NCBI RefSeq assembly: GCF_025263565.1
Contig: NZ_CP079865.1
Location: 5,828,001 to 5,892,000, forward strand
DNA length: 64,000 bases
Direction of reading: 5' to 3'
Origin: Mycobacterium sp. SMC-8
GTDB lineage: Bacteria > Actinomycetota > Actinomycetes > Mycobacteriales > Mycobacteriaceae
Shown here: in pieces, positions 1-9,187 of the stretch
Layout of the letters: each line of letters starts with the position of its first letter
Position numbering within the stretch: position 1 is the stretch's first letter
Position numbers and translations under genes: made by a program
Notes under the pieces: generated by a model
What the model saw: the letters and a program-made list of their open reading frames with translations, nothing else
Told to the model about the DNA's origin: nothing
Database searches by the model: none

Positions 1-387
1 CTTGGTGATCCGCGCGCAGGCATGCACCTCGGCGCCGAGTTTCTTGAGCTGCTCGGCCAGCGTCTTGGCCCGGCCGCCGCCGGAGTGCAGCACCACCAGC
101 AGGGTGCCGGGAGGCAGATCGGCGGCGGCATCCTGGATCAGCGCCACCGCGTCCTTGCCGGCCTCGGCGGCCGCCTCCAGCACCACGACCCGTTCATCGG
201 CGAACAGCGACGGGCTGAGCAGCTCGGCGAGCTCACTGACACTGACCTCCCCGGCACGCAACCGGTCGACCGGGACGTCGGCGGTGCCTGCGGCGGCGCG
301 GGCGGCCCCCAGCACCGCACCGACGGCGCGCTCGACCAGAAGTTCCTCGTCACCCAGAACCAGGTGCAGCCCCGTCAACTCACTCAC
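1..387 (-). CDS. holA: DNA polymerase III delta subunit, N-terminal part (cut by window edge)
   Basis: Only the first 129 codons are inside the window. The gene starts at GTG 387 and runs off the left edge. The visible protein begins [19 protein letters not shown] and continues with the two-sided acidic/alanine pattern of the HolA AAA-type domain, including [15 protein letters not shown]. HolA is the delta subunit of the clamp loader, which opens the beta sliding clamp. The start overlaps the comEC stop codon by four bases (GTGA), so the two are translationally coupled. The order comEA-comEC-holA is the usual actinobacterial one. The domain ends and the C-terminal collar domain cannot be judged here. 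Confidence 0.88.
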   Translation of the reverse strand, partial: MSELTGLHLVLGDEELLVERAVGAVLGAARAAAGTADVPVDRLRAGEVSVSELAELLSPSLFADERVVVLEAAAEAGKDAVALIQDAAADLPPGTLLVVLHSGGGRAKTLAEQLKKLGAEVHACARITK

Positions 388-1841
388 CGCACGATGGTGT
401 CACGTCGCGCCGACAGCGCCCAATGCCACACCACCGCAACGACGACGGCCGCCACCGCCACACACAGCACCCCGCCCGCGCCGGACGGAACGGCCACCGC
501 GGCGGCCGGCAACCGCGCGGCACACCGCGCCACCGCCAGCAACCACCACACCTCCGGACCGGTGAAGCGGATCAACAACTCCGCTCCCGGCGGCCACAGC
601 GGGCTCAGCGCCGCCGCGGCCGACCCCAGCACGGTGATCGGCGGGATCACCGGCGCCACGACCAGATTCGCAACCACTGCGACCAGGCTCACCGAACCCG
701 AGATGCCGGCGATCAGCGGCGCTGTGACCAGTTGCGCGGCGACGGCGACGCTGACCGCGTCGGCGAGGGGCTTCGGCCAGCCCCGCCCGGCCAGGCGCTG
801 TGACCATGCCGGCGCGAGGACGACCAACGCGGCAGTGGCCGACACCGACAGCGCGAACCCGGCGTCCACGGCGAGCCTGGGCGCGCCGACCATCAACGCG
901 ATCACCGTGGCCGCCAGCGCGGGCACGGCCTGTCTGCGCCGGTGCGACAGCACCGCCAACAACGTGATGGCGCCCATCAGGGCGGCCCGCAGCACGCTGG
1001 GCGAGGGTTGCACGACCACGACGAACGCGACGAGTGCGAGCGCGGCGAGAGCGACCGCGGCCCGCGGTCCGATCAGCGCGGCCGACAACAGCACCGCCCC
1101 GCACACGATCGTCACGTTCGCACCCGACACCGCGGTCAGATGTGTGAGCCCGGCGGCCCGGAACTCCGCGGCGGTCTGCGCCGGGACCGCGGACATGTCG
1201 CCGAGCACCAGCGCCGGCAGCATTGCGGCCTGGTCGGGCGGCAACGCCAGGCGCGCGGCGGCGGCGAACCCGGCGCGCAGCCGGTGAGCCGACCGGTGGA
1301 TCGGCGCTGCCTCGCCCACCACCGGCGCACCGTGCGCCGCCAGCACCGCCACGGTGAGGTCGCGGCGCTTCGGAGCGCTGACTCGCGCGCGGAACCGCGC
1401 AGGCTGCCCGGCCGTGAGGCTCGCATAGGCCGCGCCGGACGCGAACACCACCACATCGCCCGAGGACGGGCCGCCGTCGAGCTGCACCAGCGCGCCGCGG
1501 ATCAGCGTGCGGCCTCCCTCCAGCAACCGCGGTGTCTCCGACGGCGTCACGGTCACCGTGACGTCCGAGCCCATGTAGCGCGTGATCGGATGGCCGGCCA
1601 CGGCGTCGACGCGGACCGCGATCGCGACCCCGAATCCGCCGCCGACCAGCGCCACCGCGGCCACCCCGGCCGCGATCGGCTTCCGGTCGCCGCCCGCCCG
1701 CCGGGTCCCCCACCAGCCGGCGGCGAAGGCGGCCCCGACCGCGGCCACCGCGGCAGCCGCCGCACCCGCCTGGAGCCACAGGATCCCCGCCGCCGTGACC
1801 GCCCAACTGGTCAGCGCGGCCGGCACCAGGCGCAGGTCCAC
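384..1841 (-). CDS. comEC: ComEC/Rec2-family DNA uptake channel protein
   Basis: A polytopic membrane protein of 485 residues from GTG 1841. It is the channel through which single-stranded DNA crosses the membrane in competent bacteria. The competence-domain signature is seen at about residues 211-242 (LVLGD, then HLTAVSGAN), followed by hydrophobic helices to the C terminus. The C-terminal metallo-beta-lactamase-like domain of long ComEC proteins is absent, as in other mycobacterial forms. The reading frame is open up to 1982, but that upstream part overlaps the comEA 3' end; the start at 1841 sits five bases after the comEA stop. Natural transformation is not established in most mycobacteria, so the in vivo role is open. 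Confidence 0.9.
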   Translation of the reverse strand: MDLRLVPAALTSWAVTAAGILWLQAGAAAAAVAAVGAAFAAGWWGTRRAGGDRKPIAAGVAAVALVGGGFGVAIAVRVDAVAGHPITRYMGSDVTVTVTPSETPRLLEGGRTLIRGALVQLDGGPSSGDVVVFASGAAYASLTAGQPARFRARVSAPKRRDLTVAVLAAHGAPVVGEAAPIHRSAHRLRAGFAAAARLALPPDQAAMLPALVLGDMSAVPAQTAAEFRAAGLTHLTAVSGANVTIVCGAVLLSAALIGPRAAVALAALALVAFVVVVQPSPSVLRAALMGAITLLAVLSHRRRQAVPALAATVIALMVGAPRLAVDAGFALSVSATAALVVLAPAWSQRLAGRGWPKPLADAVSVAVAAQLVTAPLIAGISGSVSLVAVVANLVVAPVIPPITVLGSAAAALSPLWPPGAELLIRFTGPEVWWLLAVARCAARLPAAAVAVPSGAGGVLCVAVAAVVVAVVWHWALSARRDTIVR

Positions 1842-1845
1842 CGGG

Positions 1846-2691
1846 TCACACCCGGACCAGCGTGCGCAGCTTGTCCAGCCGCGCCGGGCCGATGCCGTCG
1901 ACGTCGCCGAGTTGATCAACGCTGTCGAACCGGCCGTTGGCGTCGCGCCACGCGATGATCGCCGCCGCGGTGACCGGACCAATGCCCGGCAGGGTGTCGA
2001 GTTGCTCGGCGGTGGCCGTGTTCAGGTCGACCAATCCCGTTGTTGCCGAACCGGATTCGCGGGCGGACGGCGTCCCCGGCGAGGAGGGCTCGGACACGAT
2101 CGAGCTGCCCATCTCGGCCGGCTGACCGGGCGCCGCAGCGATCCCGACCACGATCTGTTCGCCGTCGGCGACCCTGCGCGCCATGTTCAGCCCGAGCACG
2201 TCGGCGCCGTCGAGGGCCCCGCCGGCCGCATCCACCGCGTCGGCGATCCTGGCGCCCGGCTTCAGGGTCACCAGACCCGGGGTGTGCACCAGACCCACCA
2301 CGCTGACCACCACAGGTTCGGCGGGCCCGGGTGACGCCGGCCCCGCGGTGGGGGCGGCCGAGGACACCATTTTCACCGGCGGGAGTTTGGCCGACACCAC
2401 CGCCGGTGGACTGTCCCGGATCAGGGTCACGACGGTGACCAGCACCGCGGCCACACCGACGACGAAGAGCGCCAGGACCCCGGCCCGGCCGGGATCGGCG
2501 CGGATCCTCGCCAGCAGCGTCGACGGCCCGTCCTGCGCCGCTGCGGGCAACCACCGTGACAGCAGCGTGTCGGGCGGATCGTCGTCGTCCTCGGCGTCGT
2601 CCTCGGCGTCGGGAGCAGCGTCGGGAGCGGCGGCGTCCTGCGCGGCGCCGATCCGCCGTCGCAGCCGCTCGGCGGGCGTTTCGGTGGACAT
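1846..2691 (-). CDS. comEA: ComEA-like helix-hairpin-helix DNA-binding membrane protein
   Basis: A 281-residue protein with an acidic cytoplasmic N terminus, one membrane helix at about 71-91, an SLBB-type domain at about 127-184 and a helix-hairpin-helix pair at 220-281 (VDLNTATAEQLDTLPGIGP, then DVDGIGPARLDKL). In competent bacteria ComEA binds incoming double-stranded DNA outside the membrane and hands it to ComEC. The ATG at 2691 was preferred over the more distal in-frame start at 2793 because a TACGGT -10 box lies six bases before it, which is the spacing of a leaderless mycobacterial mRNA. It is first in the comEA-comEC-holA operon. Confidence 0.9.
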   Translation of the reverse strand: MSTETPAERLRRRIGAAQDAAAPDAAPDAEDDAEDDDDPPDTLLSRWLPAAAQDGPSTLLARIRADPGRAGVLALFVVGVAAVLVTVVTLIRDSPPAVVSAKLPPVKMVSSAAPTAGPASPGPAEPVVVSVVGLVHTPGLVTLKPGARIADAVDAAGGALDGADVLGLNMARRVADGEQIVVGIAAAPGQPAEMGSSIVSEPSSPGTPSARESGSATTGLVDLNTATAEQLDTLPGIGPVTAAAIIAWRDANGRFDSVDQLGDVDGIGPARLDKLRTLVRV

Positions 2692-2697
2692 GGCGCG

Positions 2698-2703
2698 ACC
2701 GTA
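2698..2703 (-). promoter_or_regulatory. -10 box for a leaderless comEA transcript
   Basis: TACGGT on the minus strand, six bases before the comEA ATG at 2691. Mycobacterial sigma-A promoters use TANNNT with transcription starting 6-7 bases downstream, which would place the first transcribed base at or next to the start codon. Inferred from sequence only. Confidence 0.5.
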
Positions 2704-2787
2704 TGCGCCCGTGGCGACAGCACTGCGCCGATGCGGGGGCGTTGGGACCAACCTGGGGATGAACTCCGCTTTGGGGACAACGGTGGC

Positions 2788-2793
2788 TAGCAT
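2788..2793 (+). promoter_or_regulatory. -10 box for the membrane protein gene at 2805
   Basis: TAGCAT lies 11 bases before the ATG at 2805, so the predicted leader is only about 4-5 bases. It faces the comEA promoter across an 84-bp divergent region. Confidence 0.35.
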
Positions 2794-2804
2794 TGCTCTT
2801 CGAT

Positions 2805-3476
2805 ATGAACCGCCGAGCCCCGTTGATCGCAGGTGTGGCGTTCGCGGTGCTCTACGCGACGGCTGTGCTGCTGCTCCCCGCCATGCCCGGCCCCGACGCC
2901 GGCGTCGCCCGGATCGAGGCCCTGCTGCTGGTGGCCTCGGCGCTCACACTGGTCGTGGTACTCGCCTTCGCCCGGGACCGGCTGACGGGTCCGCCCGCGC
3001 ATCTGTTCACCATCGGATCGGCACTGCTGGCCGCCCAGCTGTGCGTGGCGGCGTGGTTCGCCGCCGGGCCCGAACTGAGGCCCGGTCAGGTCACCGCCGG
3101 CACCGCGCGCGCCCTCGACGACATCGGGGCGATGTGGCTGCCGGTCGTCACGATCGCCAACATCCTGGTGGCCGTCCCGATCCTGTTGACCGCCAACGAG
3201 GGCCGTCTCCCCCGCTGGCTGGGAACCGCCGCAGCGGTGTTCACGGTGGAACAGATGATCGAGACGATCACCATCATCGGCCCGCCCGGCAGCTTCATCT
3301 CCCCCGGCGGCCCGATGAACCACTATCTGGGAGGAACCCTGACCGCCGCCTTCTTCCTCGCTCTCGGCGTCGCGCTTGTCCTGCCCGCGTCTGCGGCTGC
3401 GCCCGTCGACGCACCCGCCGAACCGTCCGCACCGGCCGCACAGTCGGCACCCGCCGACGAGACCCCGGTGGACTGA
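2805..3476 (+). CDS. Hypothetical multi-pass membrane protein (DUF4386-like pattern)
   Basis: A 223-residue protein with about six hydrophobic helices, a short basic N terminus (MNRRAPL) and a Pro/Ala-rich hydrophilic tail after about residue 185. I do not recognise a catalytic motif. The arrangement (helix pairs, a conserved-looking GTARALDDIGAMWLP stretch at about 100-115, ending in GGTLTAAFFLALG) resembles the small DUF4386-type membrane proteins, but this is a weak impression. The ATG at 2805 is chosen; a TTG at 2793 is in frame. Its stop codon overlaps the ATG of the next gene (TGATG), so it is in an operon with the acyl-CoA dehydrogenases. Confidence 0.75.
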   Translation: MNRRAPLIAGVAFAVLYATAVLLLPAMPGPDAGVARIEALLLVASALTLVVVLAFARDRLTGPPAHLFTIGSALLAAQLCVAAWFAAGPELRPGQVTAGTARALDDIGAMWLPVVTIANILVAVPILLTANEGRLPRWLGTAAAVFTVEQMIETITIIGPPGSFISPGGPMNHYLGGTLTAAFFLALGVALVLPASAAAPVDAPAEPSAPAAQSAPADETPVD

Positions 3477-4621
3477 TGGCCCCGCCCCGCCTGGTGCCGC
3501 CCTGCACCGCCGACACCGCCGCGGCCGACAGTCTGCGCGCCGAGGTCCGCGCGTTCCTCGCCGAACAGCTCGCCGCCGGCGCGTTCACCCCGACCGCGGA
3601 CGCGTGGTTGTGCGCATGGGACGAGAACTTCACCGCCGCGCTCGCCGCGCGCGGCTGGCTCGGCATGACCGTCCCGGTCGACTACGGCGGGCACGGCCGC
3701 AGCTTCCTGGAACGGTTTGTCGTCACCGAGGAATTGCTTGCCGCCGGAGCGCCGGTGGCCGCACACTGGATCGCCGACCGGCAGATCGTGCCGTCGCTGC
3801 TCAAGTACGGAACCGAGGCGCAGAAGACCGAGTTCCTGCCCCGGATCGCGCGCGGGCAGTGCTTCTTCGGCATCGGGATGAGCGAGCCGGATTCCGGGTC
3901 AGATCTGGCCAGCGTGCGCACCCGCGCCGAACGGGTCGACGGCGGCTGGCGGCTGTCCGGCACCAAGGTCTGGACGTCGGGGGCCCACCTGGCGCACGCG
4001 TTCATCGCGCTGGCGCGCACCGCCCCGGTGGATCCGCAGCACCGGCATGCCGGTTTGAGCCAGTTCATCGTCGATCTGCGCGGTGACGGGGTCGAGATCC
4101 GCCCGATCGTCTCGATGAACGGCTCCCATCACTTCAACGAGGTGATCCTCGACGGCGCCTTCGTGCCCGACGACATGGTGTTCGGCACCATCGGCGAAGG
4201 CTGGACACAGGTCACCTCCGAGCTGAGCTTCGAACGCAGCGGGCCGGAACGGTTCCTGTCGACGTTCGTCCTGCTCGACGCCTGCGCCGAAACCGTCGCC
4301 TCACAACGGGTTTCCCGCAGCGACGAGTTGGGACGGCTGGTGGCCCGGGTCGCCGGGCTGCACCAGATGTCGTCCGCGGTGGCCGGCGCGCTGCAACGCC
4401 ACGAATCCGCGGACGTGGCGGCGGCCGTGGTCAAGGTGCTGGGCACCACCACCGAGGGCGACATCGCCGAGTACGCCCACCTCTCGCTGGATGACGCTGC
4501 GCCGCAACAGTTCACGGCGATGGCGAACCTGGCGGTCGATCAGCGTCCCGGCTTCACCCTGCGCGGCGGCACGAACGAGGTGTTGCGCGGAGTCATCGCA
4601 CGCGGATTGGGGATCCGATGA
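3476..4621 (+). CDS. Acyl-CoA dehydrogenase, catalytic-type subunit
   Basis: A 381-residue FAD enzyme of the acyl-CoA dehydrogenase superfamily, which inserts the 2,3-double bond into acyl-CoA thioesters. Seen in the sequence: the N-terminal helical domain, the FAD/substrate signature IGMSEPDSGSDLASV at about residues 130-145, the following beta domain (GTKVWTSGA), and the C-terminal signature GGTNEVLRGVIARGLG. ATG 3476 overlaps the upstream TGA. The open frame extends far upstream (to 2183) but over other genes. Mycobacterial FadE enzymes for steroid side chains often work as alpha2beta2 heterotetramers encoded by neighbouring genes; the damaged gene at 4618 would be the partner. The substrate is unknown. 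Confidence 0.9.
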   Translation: MAPPRLVPPCTADTAAADSLRAEVRAFLAEQLAAGAFTPTADAWLCAWDENFTAALAARGWLGMTVPVDYGGHGRSFLERFVVTEELLAAGAPVAAHWIADRQIVPSLLKYGTEAQKTEFLPRIARGQCFFGIGMSEPDSGSDLASVRTRAERVDGGWRLSGTKVWTSGAHLAHAFIALARTAPVDPQHRHAGLSQFIVDLRGDGVEIRPIVSMNGSHHFNEVILDGAFVPDDMVFGTIGEGWTQVTSELSFERSGPERFLSTFVLLDACAETVASQRVSRSDELGRLVARVAGLHQMSSAVAGALQRHESADVAAAVVKVLGTTTEGDIAEYAHLSLDDAAPQQFTAMANLAVDQRPGFTLRGGTNEVLRGVIARGLGIR

Positions 4622-5610
4622 CGATGCCCGGGGTCGACCCCGCACTGGCCGAGATGATGGACGCCGTGTTCGCCGAACACGGCACCGACGAGGACCTGTG
4701 AAGCCGGCTCGACGCGCTGGGCCTGGTACGCCTCACGGGCCCCGAGGAGTCCGGCGGCAGTGGCGCCGGCTGGCACGAGGCCGCCGAACTGCTGTCGGCG
4801 GCGGTGCGGCACTGCGTGCGGGCACCGCTGGCGGAGAACGATCTGCTGGCGGGCTGGGTGCTGGACGCCGCCGGGATCCGGTATGACGCCGCGGTGCGGA
4901 CGGTGGCCGTGCTGGACGGGACGGGAACCGCCGGCACGGTGCCCTGGGCGTCACGGGCCGACCGTGTGGTCGTCATCTGGCCGGACGACGCCGGCTGGCT
5001 GGCCGCCGATGTGGCCGTCGAAGCGGTGACCATCGCGCCGGGAGCCAACCTGATCGGTGAGCCCAGAGACGATGTGGCAGTGGATATCTCGTCGCTACAG
5101 GGGGTTCGTGTCGGTGCCGGGCTGGTCGCACAGCTGCAATTGAGGTCGGCGCTGACCCGGGCCATCCAGGTCTGTGCGGCGCTCGACGGTGCGCTGGAAC
5201 TGTCGATCGAGCACGCCTCGGCGCGTGTCCAGTTCGGCCGGCCGCTGGCGAAGTTCCAGGCAGTTCAACACCTGATCTCTGACATCGCCGCCGAGGCCGC
5301 GCTGGCCCGGTCGGCCACCGAGGCGGCCCTCGCCGTCGCCGTCGACAGCGACTGGTCCTCTCCCCGGGTGGAGTTCCTGGTCGCCGCGGCGCGGTCCTGC
5401 ACCGGGCACGCCACGTCGGTGGTCGTGCGGAACGCCCACCAGGTGCTCGGTGCGATCGGCACCACCCGTGAGCACCGCCTGCACGAATTCACCCGCGCCG
5501 CGCTGGCATGGCGTTCGGAGTTCGGATCGGTCCGCCACTGGGACGGGCTGCTCACCGACATGGCGACCCAGACCGGACCGCACACGTTGTGGAACCTGAT
5601 CGCCCCGTAG
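4618..5610 (+). pseudogene. Second acyl-CoA dehydrogenase subunit, interrupted by an in-frame TGA
   Basis: The frame opens with ATG at 4618, overlapping the stop of the first dehydrogenase (ATGA), and continues for 331 codons to 5610. Codon 28 (4699-4701) is TGA in the context GAC CTG TGA AGC CGG; a Trp (TGG) fits there. After the stop the same frame continues with normal acyl-CoA dehydrogenase character, including the signature SIEHASARVQFGRPLAKFQA and a C-terminal helical bundle. A GTG at 4804 could restart translation but would lose about 62 residues. The gene looks like the beta-type, non-catalytic partner of the upstream FadE. It is either a recent pseudogene or a single-base sequencing error; no other damage is seen. 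Confidence 0.8.
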
Positions 5611-5613
5611 CGC

Positions 5614-6420
5614 TCAGCGCACGATCACCGAGCTGGGTTCCCTTGGTGCTCCGAGCATCTCGCGATGCGACGGTGGGGTGCGGCCGCCCTCGTCGATGAT
5701 GCCGTAGCGCGCAGCGGCTTCGGCGGCGATCAGGGTGTGCCCGCTGAGGCCGTCCAGGTCCGGATCGCGATACAGCGCGTCGATCACATGACCGGTGAAC
5801 TCCGGCGTCTCGGCCTGCTCGGCGAACGCCGCCAGCGCGTCGGGGTTGCCGTCGAACGCCGAGCGCAGCTTCTCGGTGAGCAGGATCCCCATCCACACCG
5901 AGATTGTCGCGACGCCGGTACCGCGGAAGTCGACCGCCATGTCCGCGGCCATCTTGTCCACCCCCGCCTTTTGTGCGCCGTAGGCCGGGCCGTGCATGTA
6001 GCAGACCGAGCCGGGCGAGGACGTGAAGGCGATCAACCCGTGCCGCTGGGCGATCAGCAGCGGCGCGGCGTGCCACGACGCGACGTACGCCGACCGCAGT
6101 CCGACGTCGAGCACGTCGGCCAGGTCGCGGGGTTTCTGCCAGAACGGCTTCGGACTGACCAGCCCGTCGGCGATCACCGCGGCGTTGTTGACCAGCAGGT
6201 CCAGCCTGCCCGCCTCGGCGCCCACCCGGTCGAACAGCGCCCCTACGGCGTCGTCGTCGCGATGATCGACGCGCACCCCGGTGCCCCACGGCGCATCGTC
6301 GGCCACCGTGCGCCCGGTGCCGTAGACCCGCCATCCCCGGCCCGCCAGGGCCGTCGCGATCCCCAGTCCTGCGCCGCGGCTGGCACCCGTCACCACGGCC
6401 ACCGGCGCCATCTCACCCAT
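5614..6420 (-). CDS. Short-chain dehydrogenase/reductase
   Basis: A 268-residue classical SDR. The cofactor motif TGASRGAGLG is at residues 11-20, the NNAA motif at 78-81, the catalytic Ser near 134 and YGAQK (Tyr147, Lys151) in place. The substrate is not evident. It lies tail to tail with the acyl-CoA dehydrogenase remnant, with three bases between stop codons, and may belong functionally to lipid or steroid oxidation. ATG 6420 is supported by a TAAGGT -10 box six bases upstream (6427-6432); ATG 6411 is an alternative. An IS1380-family element inserted immediately beyond that -10 box, so the original -35 region has been removed. Confidence 0.88.
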   Translation of the reverse strand: MGEMAPVAVVTGASRGAGLGIATALAGRGWRVYGTGRTVADDAPWGTGVRVDHRDDDAVGALFDRVGAEAGRLDLLVNNAAVIADGLVSPKPFWQKPRDLADVLDVGLRSAYVASWHAAPLLIAQRHGLIAFTSSPGSVCYMHGPAYGAQKAGVDKMAADMAVDFRGTGVATISVWMGILLTEKLRSAFDGNPDALAAFAEQAETPEFTGHVIDALYRDPDLDGLSGHTLIAAEAAARYGIIDEGGRTPPSHREMLGAPREPSSVIVR

Positions 6421-6426
6421 TCCGCC

Positions 6427-6432
6427 ACCTTA
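6427..6432 (-). promoter_or_regulatory. -10 box of the SDR gene, at the IS junction
   Basis: TAAGGT on the minus strand, six bases before ATG 6420. Four of its bases lie in the left CTTAG target copy of the IS1380-family element, so everything upstream of the box is now IS sequence. Confidence 0.45.
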
Positions 6433-6433
6433 G

Positions 6434-8105
6434 CCTGGATACACCGATTAGGTAGCGGCGCGGAGTGGGTTGTAACGCCGAAATGCCCTGTCGTGGTGAA
6501 AGAATGAGATTTCTCTAAGATCACATTCGGCCACAACGAAGGGCATCTCGTAGATGCAACTATCTCACACCCGGCCCGTAGCCTCAGCAGTCTTCGATGA
6601 CCCGAATCTGGTGTCGTGCGCCGGGCTGGTCCCGATGGCCGCCTTGGCCGGCCAGTGCGGCCTGGCCGCACTGGCGGATGAGCATCTCAGCGTCCCGACC
6701 GACAAGGGCTCCAACAGTGGCGCGAAAGTCGCCTGCCTGGTCGCAGGCATGGTGGCCGGAGCCGACAGCATCGATGACATGGCCTTATTGCGGCACGGGG
6801 CGATGGGCACCGTGTTCGACCGCCCGTATGCACCCTCGACCTTGGGGTCGTTCCTGCGCGCATTCACCTTCGGGCATGTCCGCCAACTCGACGCGGTGGC
6901 CTCCCGGTTCCTGGCGGGCCTGCATGCCCGCACCCCGCTGCTGGCCGGGATCGACGGCCCGATCCTGGTCGATCTGGACGACACCATCATCGAAGTCCAC
7001 GGCTATGCCAAACAAGGATCCGGATACGGCTACACCCGGGTCCGCGGGCTCAACGCGTTGATCGCCACGCTCACCACTACCGCCGGTGCGCCGGTGATCA
7101 CCGGTGCCCGTCTGCGCAAAGGATCGTGCGGCTCACCACGGGGAGCCAAGCGGATCATCGCCGACACCCTGGCCACCGTGAACCGTCTGCGCAGCCCCGA
7201 AGCCACCGGCAAGCCGCTGCTGCGAGCCGATTCAGCCTTCTACGGCCATCCCACCATCGCTGCAGCACTGCGCGGCGGCGCTGAGGTATCGATCACGGTG
7301 CGGATGGACACCAAAGTCAAAACCGCGATCGCCCAGATCCCCGACGACGCGTGGACACCGATCGAGTACACCGACGCCATATACGACGAACCCACCAAGC
7401 GATGGATCTCCCGCGCCGAGGTCGCCGAGATCGGATTCACCGCGTTCAGTTCCAAGAAAGCCAGCCAGCAGGTGCCCGGCCGGTTGGTGGTGCGCCGCAT
7501 CCCCGACCTCAACACCACCGGCAGTGACGGGCAGCAGACCTTGTTCGACACCTGGCGCTTCCACGCGTTCTTCACCACCACTGATCTGGACACCGTCACC
7601 GCCGACAAGACCCACCGCGGCCACGCCATCATCGAACAGGTTCATGCCGACCTGAAGAACTCCGCCCTGGCTCACCTGCCCTCAGGGAAATTCACCGCCA
7701 ACGCCGCCTGGCTGGTCATGGCCACCATGGCGTTCAACCTCACCCGCGCCGCCGCGACCCTTACCAGGGGACCGTTGGCCAAAGCCCGCACCGCTACCAT
7801 CCGCCGAACGCTGATCAGCGTCCCAGCCCGTATCGCGTCCTCAGCCCGCCGGCTGACCCTGCACCTACCACGAGACTGGCCCTGGGAACATGCCTGGAAC
7901 ACCCTGTTCGGCAGCCTGTCTCACCAAAATCGGCCCATCATCGCCTAACCAGGTCCTCTCAACCCATCCCGCGACGCGAAAGACCAACAGGAACAACCCG
8001 ACAGCGAGGCCGGGCGATCCCTGGTACGCACACCACTGCACACACCAGAATCAAGCCGCACAATCGAACTCATCACCACGCAATCAGCTGATCGGTGGAT
8101 CGAGG
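6434..8105. mobile_element. IS1380-family insertion sequence with CTTAG target duplication
   Basis: A complete 1672-bp element. The left end CCTGGATACACCGAT and the right end (read inward) CCTCGATCCACCGAT are inverted repeats matching at 13 of 15 bases. The element is bounded by CTTAG at 6429-6433 and CTTAG at 8106-8110. Part of that duplication could be counted into the ends, so the true duplication is 4 or 5 bp; IS1380 elements usually give 4. One transposase gene fills the element. Both ends and the gene look intact, so it may be active. It separates the divergent SDR gene and the gene at 8129. Confidence 0.88.
6554..7948 (+). CDS. IS1380-family DDE transposase
   Basis: A 464-residue transposase. 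The DDE residues can be placed at VDLDDTIIEVHG (Asp around 140-143), LLRADSAFYGH (Asp226) and the Glu of HAIIEQVHADLKNS near residue 366; the ADSAFY and EQVHADLKN forms are typical of the IS1380 group. The length is normal for the family and there is no frameshift. ATG 6554 follows a purine-rich stretch; upstream lie the left inverted repeat and about 105 bases of leader. The 157 bases between its stop and the right end hold no other gene that I can see. Confidence 0.92.
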   Translation: MQLSHTRPVASAVFDDPNLVSCAGLVPMAALAGQCGLAALADEHLSVPTDKGSNSGAKVACLVAGMVAGADSIDDMALLRHGAMGTVFDRPYAPSTLGSFLRAFTFGHVRQLDAVASRFLAGLHARTPLLAGIDGPILVDLDDTIIEVHGYAKQGSGYGYTRVRGLNALIATLTTTAGAPVITGARLRKGSCGSPRGAKRIIADTLATVNRLRSPEATGKPLLRADSAFYGHPTIAAALRGGAEVSITVRMDTKVKTAIAQIPDDAWTPIEYTDAIYDEPTKRWISRAEVAEIGFTAFSSKKASQQVPGRLVVRRIPDLNTTGSDGQQTLFDTWRFHAFFTTTDLDTVTADKTHRGHAIIEQVHADLKNSALAHLPSGKFTANAAWLVMATMAFNLTRAAATLTRGPLAKARTATIRRTLISVPARIASSARRLTLHLPRDWPWEHAWNTLFGSLSHQNRPIIA

Positions 8106-8116
8106 CTTAGAGGCAC

Positions 8117-8122
8117 TAGCTT
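8117..8122 (+). promoter_or_regulatory. -10 box of the gene at 8129
   Basis: TAGCTT six bases before ATG 8129, a leaderless arrangement. The right end of the IS lies 11 bases upstream, so any original -35 element has been replaced by IS sequence. Confidence 0.45.
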
Positions 8123-8128
8123 GACCCC

Positions 8129-9184
8129 ATGACCACCACCAGCAGTCGACCACTTCGCGTCATCCAGTGGACCACCGGCAACATCGGACGGCGATCGTTG
8201 CACGCGATCATCGGCCGCGACGACATGGAGCTCGTCGGGGTGTACGCGCACGGCGCCGACAAGGTGGGGGTCGACGCTGCCGAGCTGGCCGGATGGCCGC
8301 AGCCGACCGGCGTGACCGCAACCAACGACATCGAGGAACTGGTGGCGCTGCAGGCGGATGCGTGCTGTTACAACCCGTTGTGGCCCGACATCGACGAGCT
8401 GGTGCGGCTGTTGGAGTCCGGAGTCAACGTGTGTTCCAGCGCCGCCTGGATCACCGGGGGCAAGCAGTCCCCCGAAGACCTCGACCGCATCCGGCGCGCA
8501 TGCGCCGCAGGGAATTCCACGATCTTCGGCAGTGGCGCACACCCCGGCATGAGCAACCTGGTCGGAATGGTCCTGTCCGGGGCGTGCGAGCGCGTCGACG
8601 AGATTCGCATCACCGAGTCGGTGGACTGCTCCACCTACGAGTCGGCGGGCACGCAGACCGCGATGGGCTTCTCGCAGGATCCCGACACGCCGGGACTGGC
8701 CGAGAGCGTACGGCGGGAGAGTGAGGTGTTCGCCGAGTCCGCCGCGATGATGGCCGACGCGATCGGCGCCACGCTGGACCGAATCACCTTCGACGTCACC
8801 TTCACCGCGGCCACCGGTGACAGCGACCTCGGTTTCATGAAGATCCCGGAGGGCACAGTCGCCGGGGTGCACGGCTATCACCGCGGCTGGGTCGGCGACC
8901 ACAACATCGTCAGTGTCGGCTTCAACTGGATCATGGGAAACCACGTCACCCCGCCCATACCGCTCGAACACGGCCACGTGATCCAGGTGTTCGGAGTGCC
9001 CAACATGCGCACCGTGCTGCACTGCCTGCCGCCCAGGGACTGGACCGAGCCCGGGTTCATGGGCCTTGGCATGATCTACACGGCGATGCCGGTGACCAAC
9101 GCGGTGCCCGCCGTCGTCGCCGCGCCGCCGGGCATCGTCACGCTGGCCGACCTGCCGCCGATCACCGGCCGGGCGGCGGCCTGA
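8129..9184 (+). CDS. Dihydrodipicolinate reductase-like NAD(P)-binding oxidoreductase
   Basis: A 351-residue protein with an N-terminal Rossmann motif (VIQWTTGNIGRRSL, residues about 10-24), then a DapB-like fold with HPGMSNL near 140. It belongs to the large actinobacterial family annotated as dihydrodipicolinate reductase N-terminal domain proteins, related to 2,4-diaminopentanoate dehydrogenase, but it is not the lysine-pathway DapB. The substrate is unknown; family members are common near lipid and steroid genes in mycobacteria. ATG 8129 directly follows the IS1380-family insertion. Before the insertion its promoter overlapped the divergent SDR promoter. Confidence 0.85.
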   Translation: MTTTSSRPLRVIQWTTGNIGRRSLHAIIGRDDMELVGVYAHGADKVGVDAAELAGWPQPTGVTATNDIEELVALQADACCYNPLWPDIDELVRLLESGVNVCSSAAWITGGKQSPEDLDRIRRACAAGNSTIFGSGAHPGMSNLVGMVLSGACERVDEIRITESVDCSTYESAGTQTAMGFSQDPDTPGLAESVRRESEVFAESAAMMADAIGATLDRITFDVTFTAATGDSDLGFMKIPEGTVAGVHGYHRGWVGDHNIVSVGFNWIMGNHVTPPIPLEHGHVIQVFGVPNMRTVLHCLPPRDWTEPGFMGLGMIYTAMPVTNAVPAVVAAPPGIVTLADLPPITGRAAA

Positions 9185-9187
9185 TCT

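Noticed and set aside
22..1287. 421-codon open frame on the plus strand over holA/comEC
   Set aside because: It is antisense to comEC, has the Ala/Thr/Arg composition of a shadow frame in high-GC DNA and shows no motif.
4804..5610. Treating the second acyl-CoA dehydrogenase as an intact gene starting at GTG 4804
   Set aside because: This would remove about 62 residues of the N-terminal domain, and the coding pattern clearly continues upstream through the TGA to ATG 4618.
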